Positions 57,042 through 64,000 of a DNA stretch of 64,000 nt are shown in pieces (position 1 is the stretch's first letter; every line of letters starts with the position of its first letter). The notes under the pieces are model-generated. The model was not told the origin of the DNA and searched no databases. It saw only the letters and a program-made list of their open reading frames with translations. The DNA is from Lysobacterales bacterium (GTDB lineage: Bacteria > Pseudomonadota > Gammaproteobacteria > Xanthomonadales > UBA2363), in NCBI GenBank assembly GCA_019634735.1, contig JAHCAT010000007.1:124001-188000 (forward strand). Reading direction: 5' to 3'. Position numbers and translations under genes: made by a program.

Positions 57042-58466
57042 ATGCTGATCCCGGTGATCCTCTCCGGCGGCGCCGGCACCCGCCTTTGGCCGGTGTCGCG
57101 TCAGGCCTTTCCCAAGCCGTTCATGGCCCTGGGCGGCGGCGACAGCCTGCTGGCGCGCACCCTGCAGCGCGCCGTGGCGGTTGCCGAAGCCGGCGCGCCG
57201 GTGCTGACGGTGACCAACCGCGATCACTATTTTCTGACCCGCGACGCGTATGCCGCGCAATCCAGCGCCGCCGGCCGACGCTTGCCCTTCCTGCTGGAGC
57301 CCGCCGGCCGCAACACCGCACCGGCGGTGCTGGCGGCGGCGCTGCTGCTGGAACGCAGCCACGGAGGAGCGGCGACCCTGCTGGTGCTGCCGGCCGACCA
57401 CCTGATCGCCGATCTGGACGGCTTCCGCCGTTCGGTTGCGGCGGCCGTGCACCTGGCGGATGACGGCTGGCTGGTCACCTTCGGCATCCCGCCACGGCAC
57501 CCGGAAACCGGCTACGGCTACATCCGGCGGGGCCAGCCGCTGGGCGGGGAGGGTTTCGAGGTCGCCGCCTTCGTCGAAAAGCCCGACCTGCCGACCGCCC
57601 GTGCCTACCTGGCCGAAGGCGGCTACGACTGGAACTCCGGGATGTTCTGCTTCCGCATCGATGCCGTGCTGGCGCAGGCGGCGAAGGTCGCGCCGGACCT
57701 GCTCGAGGCGGTGCGCGGCTGCCTGGCCGACCTGCCCGATGACGCGGCGCCGGCCGAGCTGCCGGCAGAGCACTTCGCGCAGGTTCCCGACATCTCGATC
57801 GACTACGCAATCATGGAGAAGGCGGACCGGGTCGCCGTCGTGCCCGGCGAGTTCGACTGGAACGACATCGGTTCCTGGAAGGCGGTCAGCGAGCTCGGCG
57901 AGGCCGACGCCCAGGGCAACCGCGTGCAGGGCAGAGCGATCCTGGTCGACGCCAGCGACTGCTTCATCCAGGGCGGCGAGCGCCTGGTCGCGGCGGTCGG
58001 CGTGCGGGGGCTGGTGGTGGTCGACACCGGCGATGCCGTGCTGGTCTCCGATCGCGAGCACGCCCAGCAGGTCAAGCAGGTGGTCGAGCAGTTGCGCGGC
58101 CAGCGCGACGAGGTCGCGGTCGTGCACCGCACCGTGCACCGGCCCTGGGGCAGCTACACCGTTCTCGAGGACGCGCCCGACTGCAAGGTCAAGCGCCTGG
58201 TCGTGCGGCCGGGTCAGGTGCTGTCGCTGCAGATGCACCACCGGCGCAGCGAGCACTGGACGGTAGTCGAAGGCACCGCCCGGGTGCGCGTCGGCGAACG
58301 CGAGTTCCTGCTCCAGCGCAACGAGTCCACATTCATCCCGATGGGCACCCTGCACCGTCTGGAAAACCCGACCGACCGCGACATCGCCCTCATCGAGGTG
58401 CAGTGCGGCGACTACTTCGGCGAGGACGACATCGTCCGCCTCGAGGACGTCTACGGCCGTCGTTGA
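57042..58466 (+). CDS. manC: mannose-1-phosphate guanylyltransferase / mannose-6-phosphate isomerase
   Basis: A 474-residue bifunctional enzyme of the XanB/ManC type making GDP-mannose for polysaccharide. The N-terminal transferase has GGAGTRLWPVSRQAFPKPF and FVEKPDLPTA. The C-terminal cupin isomerase has RPWGSYTVLED, LSLQMHHRRSEHWTVVEGTA and FIPMGTLHRLENP. Position after rfbBACD suggests one surface-polysaccharide precursor locus, but no glycosyltransferase is in the window. Confidence 0.95.
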   Translation: MLIPVILSGGAGTRLWPVSRQAFPKPFMALGGGDSLLARTLQRAVAVAEAGAPVLTVTNRDHYFLTRDAYAAQSSAAGRRLPFLLEPAGRNTAPAVLAAALLLERSHGGAATLLVLPADHLIADLDGFRRSVAAAVHLADDGWLVTFGIPPRHPETGYGYIRRGQPLGGEGFEVAAFVEKPDLPTARAYLAEGGYDWNSGMFCFRIDAVLAQAAKVAPDLLEAVRGCLADLPDDAAPAELPAEHFAQVPDISIDYAIMEKADRVAVVPGEFDWNDIGSWKAVSELGEADAQGNRVQGRAILVDASDCFIQGGERLVAAVGVRGLVVVDTGDAVLVSDREHAQQVKQVVEQLRGQRDEVAVVHRTVHRPWGSYTVLEDAPDCKVKRLVVRPGQVLSLQMHHRRSEHWTVVEGTARVRVGEREFLLQRNESTFIPMGTLHRLENPTDRDIALIEVQCGDYFGEDDIVRLEDVYGRR

Positions 58467-58577
58467 GGTCCCGCGGGTCCCGGCGTCCGCCCTTGTCGCA
58501 TAGCCGTCCCGGTGCCCTTGTCAACTCCGCGGCAATGCGGCAAGGTTCGCGGCGATACCGGCCCGGAGCGCTGAGCG

Positions 58578-60557
58578 ATGACGAGATTCCTTACCGCGGG
58601 ACTGCTGCTGTTCCTCGCCATGACGCCACTTGCGCGGGCATCGGTTCCCGATCTGGAGACCCTGCTGAAGCGGCCGATCTTCATCGACATGAAGATCGCG
58701 CCGGACGGCCGTCACCTGGCCGCCACCGTGCCGCAGGGCGACGACCGCACGATCCTGGTGGTGATGGAGCGTGCCAGCCTGAATCCGACCTCGGTGCTGC
58801 AGATGCGCGGAAAGGAGCACATCGACCAGTTCCACTGGGTCAGCGACAACCGGCTGGTGGTCTCGGTGGCGCTCCGCGATGGCATGCTCGACCAGCCGCA
58901 GGCCACCGGCGAGCTGTACGGCGTGAACGCCGACGGCAGTGCCGCCACGCCGCTGTTCGGCTTCCGACTGGCCCAGGGCATTCCGGCGGGCGGCAGCAAC
59001 ATCCGTCGGCCGCAGGCCGAACGGGCCAGCGCCTTCCTGATCGATACCCTGCCCGGCGACGACCGCCAGGTGCTGGTCAACGTCGTTCCCTGGGCCGGGG
59101 AGGAGGCGCACAGCGAAGTGCGTCGCCTGAACGTGGCGACCGGGCACACCACCCGGGTCGTCCGGTCCCCCGTGCCGCGCGCCGACTTCCTGGTCGACCG
59201 GGACGGCAACGTGCGCCTGGCCGTCTCGGTGCGCAGCACCGGCGACCTGCAGATCCACCATCGCCCGGCGCGCGGCGGCGACTGGGCGCTGGTCCACGAC
59301 CAGGGCAGCTCCGGGGAACGGGTCCGGCCGCTGTACTTCGAAAGCGCCGACGTCGTGGTGGTGCGCCAGGAGCGCGACCAGGGCACCGATCCGCTGATGC
59401 GCTGGAACCTGGCGAGCGGCGAGAAGACCCTGTTGTTGCAGCCGGAGGTGGCCGACGTCGAGGACGTCCTGTACGGCATCGCACCGCGCGCCGTCTATGC
59501 GGTGCGCAGCCATCCGGACCGCCCGAAGCTGTTGATGGTCGATGCGCAGGCACGCGAGGCGCGCCTGGCCGGTGCCCTCGCCGAGGCCTTCCCCGGCCAG
59601 CACGCCTGGGTGACCAGCTTCACCCGCGACGGCAAGCTCGGCCTGGTGCAGGTCTACAGCGACCGCAATCCGGGGGAGTTCTACCTGTTCGACCTGGAGA
59701 CCATGCGCGCCACCTATCTGGGCACCACCCGGGAGTGGATCGATCCGGACCAGATGGCGGAAATGCGTCCGATCAGCCTTCCCGCGCGCGATGGCACCGT
59801 CCTGCACGGCTATCTGGTCCTGCCGCCGGGTCGCGAACCCCGTGGCCTGCCGATGGTGGTGAATCCCCATGGCGGCCCCCACGGCGTGCGCGACACCTGG
59901 GGCTTCGACGAGGAGGCGCAACTGCTGGCAAGTCGAGGCTATGCGGTGCTCAAGATCAATTTTCGCGGCTCCGGGGGCTACGGCGGCGCCTTCGAGCGGG
60001 CTGGGTACCGGCAGTGGGGCGGCCTCATGCAGGACGACATCGCCGATGCCACCCGCTGGGCGGTGCGCGAGGGCATCGCCGACGGCGAGCGCGTCTGTGT
60101 CTACGGCGCAAGCTACGGTGGCTACTCCGCGATGATGCAGGCCGCCCGGCACGGCGAGCTGTACCGCTGCGCGATCGGCTATGTCGGCGTCTACGACCTG
60201 GCCCTCATGTACCAGGAGGGCGACGTCCGCCGCACGATGTTCGGCCGCGCCTATCTCGAGCGCATCCTCGGCCGTTCCAATCTGTCGGCGATGTCGCCGG
60301 TCAACCTGGCCGACCGCATCAAGGTGCCGGTGATGCTGGTCCACGGCGCCGAGGACCAGCGTGCCCCGCAGACCCATGCCGACCGCATGCGTGCCGCCCT
60401 GCGCACCGCCGGCAACGAGCCGGAGTGGCTGGTCGAGCGCCGCGAGGGCCACGGTTTCTATACCCAGGCCAACCGCATCAAGCTGTACACGCAGCTGCTG
60501 GCCTTCCTCGATCGCCACATCGGAGCCGGCCGCCAGACCGCCGCGGCGGGAGACTGA
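58578..60557 (+). CDS. exported S9-family (prolyl oligopeptidase-like) peptidase
   Basis: A 659-residue serine peptidase with a signal peptide (cleavage after ARA). Residues 30-390 form a beta-propeller-like gate with APDGRHLAA repeats; the rest is an alpha/beta hydrolase with the triad Ser512 (GASYGGY), Asp593 (HGAEDQRAP) and His625 (REGHGFY). The family cleaves short peptides, often after Pro. A second S9 gene lies at 62648 with one transporter between, which may point to joint peptide use. Confidence 0.92.
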   Translation: MTRFLTAGLLLFLAMTPLARASVPDLETLLKRPIFIDMKIAPDGRHLAATVPQGDDRTILVVMERASLNPTSVLQMRGKEHIDQFHWVSDNRLVVSVALRDGMLDQPQATGELYGVNADGSAATPLFGFRLAQGIPAGGSNIRRPQAERASAFLIDTLPGDDRQVLVNVVPWAGEEAHSEVRRLNVATGHTTRVVRSPVPRADFLVDRDGNVRLAVSVRSTGDLQIHHRPARGGDWALVHDQGSSGERVRPLYFESADVVVVRQERDQGTDPLMRWNLASGEKTLLLQPEVADVEDVLYGIAPRAVYAVRSHPDRPKLLMVDAQAREARLAGALAEAFPGQHAWVTSFTRDGKLGLVQVYSDRNPGEFYLFDLETMRATYLGTTREWIDPDQMAEMRPISLPARDGTVLHGYLVLPPGREPRGLPMVVNPHGGPHGVRDTWGFDEEAQLLASRGYAVLKINFRGSGGYGGAFERAGYRQWGGLMQDDIADATRWAVREGIADGERVCVYGASYGGYSAMMQAARHGELYRCAIGYVGVYDLALMYQEGDVRRTMFGRAYLERILGRSNLSAMSPVNLADRIKVPVMLVHGAEDQRAPQTHADRMRAALRTAGNEPEWLVERREGHGFYTQANRIKLYTQLLAFLDRHIGAGRQTAAAGD

Positions 60558-60586
60558 GCCAGCGCGCCCGAGTACCTGCGCGGGCA

Positions 60587-60614
60587 GGGACTCGGGACTC
60601 GGGACTCGGGAAGC
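60587..60614 (+). repeat. tandem GGGACTC heptamers
   Basis: Three perfect GGGACTC units followed by GGGAAGC, related to the G-rich array at 43406-43470. Confidence 0.85.
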
Positions 60615-60669
60615 GGAGCTTGATCTGCTCCCCTCTCCCTCCGGGAAAGCCGGGGCGGTTCAGTTCAAA

Positions 60670-60940
60670 TGGCGTCGTGTCTCAGCTCAGGATCGGGAAC
60701 CAAGGGTCAGGACCGGGTGTTCGGTGAGCGCAGCGCGCTGTGCTCCCCTCTCCCTGTGGGAGAGGGGCCGGGGGAGAGGGTCGGGGCTTGCCATGATCTA
60801 CATGGTTGCCGGCCCTGCGGCCCGCGCTGGCCCGGGCGGCCCTCTCCCCCGCCCCTCCCCCGCAGGGCGGGGGAGGGGAGAAGTGCGGTGTCGTCGCGCT
60901 GGCGACACGCCGCCTGGCAGCGGGCTGAGACACGACGCCA
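60670..60940. repeat. ~271-bp unit bounded by 17-bp inverted repeats
   Basis: TGGCGTCGTGTCTCAGC at 60670-60686 recurs as its exact complement at 60924-60940. Inside are two perfect palindromes: 60745-60767 (10-bp stem, TGT loop) and 60852-60878 (12-bp stem, AGG loop). The layout resembles a miniature inverted-repeat element or compound REP. Confidence 0.6.
60770..60812 (+). repeat. 43-bp direct repeat, copy 1
   Basis: Matches 60964-61006 at 39 of 43 positions, beginning GGGGGAGAGGGTCGGGGC. The copies are 194 bp apart. Confidence 0.8.
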
Positions 60941-60963
60941 ACCAGGTCCGGGAGAGGGGCGCG

Positions 60964-61006
60964 GGGGGAGAGGGTCGGGGCTCGCCATGTTCTGCATCGT
61001 TGCCGG
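60964..61006 (+). repeat. 43-bp direct repeat, copy 2
   Basis: Second copy of the repeat at 60770-60812; the four differences are scattered in its right two-thirds. Confidence 0.8.
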
Positions 61007-61221
61007 TAAACGCGCCCATGCTGGCCGATGAGGCGCTTCTCCCTGGTCCTTTCCCCGGACGGCGGGTAGGGCGTCAGTTCGGTGTTCTCGGATCGGCAGT
61101 GCACGCTGGGCGGCAGGGCGGCCCGCGTGGGGCTCCGGACTGCCCGCGGTCACGATGCCCGCCACGGGCCGGATCGGGGACCGGCCGTCTATACTCCGCG
61201 TCCACCCCCTCGGAGCCCGGC

Positions 61222-62604
<1,383 letters not shown>

Positions 62605-62647
62605 TGGTCGTCCTGTCTTGCCCGCTCCACGTTCCGGAGGTGTACCG

Positions 62648-64000
62648 ATGATCCGCAGCCTGGTCCTGTTCCTTGCAGTCGCCCTCCTGGCCTGGCCACC
62701 GGCCTCCGCGGCCGCGCCGCGCGGCCTCGACGTCCGCGACCTGGTCACGCTGGAACGCGTGTCCGACCCCCAGCTCGCGCCGGACGGCAAGACCGTCGCC
62801 TATGTCCTGCGCGAGACCGACATGGCCGGCAACCGCGGCATCAACGGCATCTGGCTGCTCGACCTGGAGCGCCGCGACGCCCAGCCGCGGCGCCTGACCC
62901 CGGAAGGCGAAAGCTGGTCGAACCCACGCTTCGACGGCGACGGCCGCCTGTTCGCCGGCTCCGCCAAGGGCGGCAGCAACCAGGTCTGGCGCCTGGCCGG
63001 CGGCGGCGAGCCGATCCAGGTCACCGACGTGCCGGGCGGCGTGGGCGCCTGGCAGCTCAGCCCGGACGGCCAGCGCCTGGCCTTCTCGGTGGCGATGTTC
63101 CCGGATTGCGCCGACATCGCCTGCACCCGCGAGCGCCTGGAAGCGCGCAAGCAGGTCAAGGCCACCGGCACCGCCTACGACGGCCTGTTCATCCGCCACT
63201 GGGACACCTGGAAGGACGGCACCCGCAACCAGCTGTTCGTCGCCGAGCTGGACAGCGACGGCCGCGCCGGCGCGCCGGTCTGGGTCAGCAAGGGGCCGCT
63301 GGGCGACACCCCCAGCAAGCCGTTCGGCGGCGATGGCGACTTCGCCTTCGCCCGCGACAGCCGCAGCCTGTTCTTCGTGCTGCGCGACGCCGCCGACGGC
63401 ATGGAGCCGCTGTCCACCAACCTGGACATCTGGCGCGCACCGGTCGACGGCAGCGAACCGCCGGTCAACCTGACCGCCGACCTCAAGGGCGGCGAGAGCA
63501 ACCCGGTGCCGTCGCCCGACGGCCGCCACCTGGCGTTCTTCTCGATGGAGCGGCCGATGTACGAGGCCGACCGGCACCGCATCCTGCTGCGCGACCTCGG
63601 CACCGGCACCACCCGCGAGATCGCTGCCGACTGGGACCGTTCCGCCGGCACCCTGGCGTTCGGCCATGACGGCCGCACCCTCTATGTCACCGCCAACGAC
63701 ATCGGCCAGAACCCGCTGTTCGCGATCGACGTGGCCAGTGGCCAGGTGCGGCGGCTGACCGGCGATGGCCAGGTCAGCGCCGTGGCGGTCGGCCGCGACC
63801 GCATCGTCTACGCGATGAACGACCTCGCCAACCCGGCCGACCTCCACCGCATCGACCTGCGCGGCCGCAACGCCCGCCAGCTCACCCGTCACAACGCCGA
63901 GCGCCTGGCCGAGGTGCGCATGGGCGGCTACGAGCAGTTCCGCTTCGATGGCGCCGGCGGTGCCACCGTCTACGGTCACGTGGTCAAACCCTGGAACTTC
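62648..64000 (+). CDS. exported S9-family peptidase, partial (3' end outside window)
   Basis: The first 451 residues of a peptidase with a GGAGGTG ribosome site and a signal peptide (cleavage near ASA). A beta-propeller of repeated SPDGQRLAF / SPDGRHLAF blades fills the visible part, as in dipeptidyl-peptidase/acylaminoacyl-peptidase relatives. The catalytic hydrolase domain lies beyond the edge; VVKPWNF at the end is the usual entry to it. Confidence 0.9.
   Translation, partial: MIRSLVLFLAVALLAWPPASAAAPRGLDVRDLVTLERVSDPQLAPDGKTVAYVLRETDMAGNRGINGIWLLDLERRDAQPRRLTPEGESWSNPRFDGDGRLFAGSAKGGSNQVWRLAGGGEPIQVTDVPGGVGAWQLSPDGQRLAFSVAMFPDCADIACTRERLEARKQVKATGTAYDGLFIRHWDTWKDGTRNQLFVAELDSDGRAGAPVWVSKGPLGDTPSKPFGGDGDFAFARDSRSLFFVLRDAADGMEPLSTNLDIWRAPVDGSEPPVNLTADLKGGESNPVPSPDGRHLAFFSMERPMYEADRHRILLRDLGTGTTREIAADWDRSAGTLAFGHDGRTLYVTANDIGQNPLFAIDVASGQVRRLTGDGQVSAVAVGRDRIVYAMNDLANPADLHRIDLRGRNARQLTRHNAERLAEVRMGGYEQFRFDGAGGATVYGHVVKPWNF

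Larger units (their letters stand above)
60558..61221. other. 664-bp intergenic repeat nest, no gene
   Basis: No coding sequence is credible. It holds a GGGACTC array, two strong palindromes, a 17-bp inverted pair bounding ~271 bp and a 43-bp near-perfect direct repeat, all described separately. The C/G-run composition matches REP-like intergenic sequences of Xanthomonas and Stenotrophomonas. A TATACT at 61190-61195 may be the -10 for the transporter gene. Confidence 0.75.

Overview
The window is GC-rich, gene-dense bacterial DNA. Ribosomal and essential proteins (Ffh, S16, RimM, TrmD, L19, RelA, GlnD, IspB, SSB), gene orders such as map-glnD-dapD-(arsC-like)-dapE and rnfCDGE-nth, and exported proteins carrying F-x-[DH]-x-F-[ED] tags point to a gammaproteobacterium of the Xanthomonadales/Lysobacterales, possibly near Rhodanobacteraceae. 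No tRNA, rRNA, CRISPR array or transposase was seen.

Layout. 1-5,960: a lipoprotein (partial), ffh, a membrane-bound AraC-type regulator, a DUF2306 membrane protein, a CSLREA-type beta-helix protein and an exported unknown. 6,034-17,502: the giant helicase Lhr, the rpsP-rimM-trmD-rplS operon with a promoter and terminator, a Dps protein and the HrpA helicase. 17,690-28,314: an exported unknown, RelA, a membrane-anchored repeat/coiled-coil protein, then the compact map-glnD-dapD-arsC-like-dapE block (N-terminal Met removal, nitrogen signalling, lysine/peptidoglycan precursor synthesis). 28,684-36,433: an accessory block of five exported proteins, two of them pentaheme c-type cytochromes and one a distant, apparently degenerate copper amine oxidase relative. 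36,696-38,506: patatin-like lipase and 3-hydroxybutyrate dehydrogenase.

38,695-41,843 (minus strand) holds the most striking system: a small exported peptide with seven EG[KQ]CG repeats (HvfA/bufferin type), its DUF692 multinuclear-iron oxidase (HvfB) and DUF2063 partner (HvfC). This is a predicted copper-handling RiPP pathway, preceded on the same strand by an OprO/OprP-type porin whose upstream region has in-phase PhoB-like half-sites. 42,015-46,680: rnfCDGE-nth without rnfA or rnfB. 46,766-49,706: ispB, an MFS transporter and ssb with a strong terminator.

49,780-51,744 is a clearly AT-richer island carrying one OLD-family ATPase-TOPRIM nuclease, a probable acquired defence gene. 51,856-64,000: an exported beta-lactamase-fold protein, the dTDP-rhamnose operon rfbBACD, manC, two S9-family peptidases (the second cut by the window edge), a YfcC-type transporter, and a 660-bp intergenic nest of REP-like palindromes and short tandem repeats.

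Several genes start with TTG inside a TTGA stop/start overlap, indicating translational coupling. All functional statements rest on motif recognition by eye; no searches were run.
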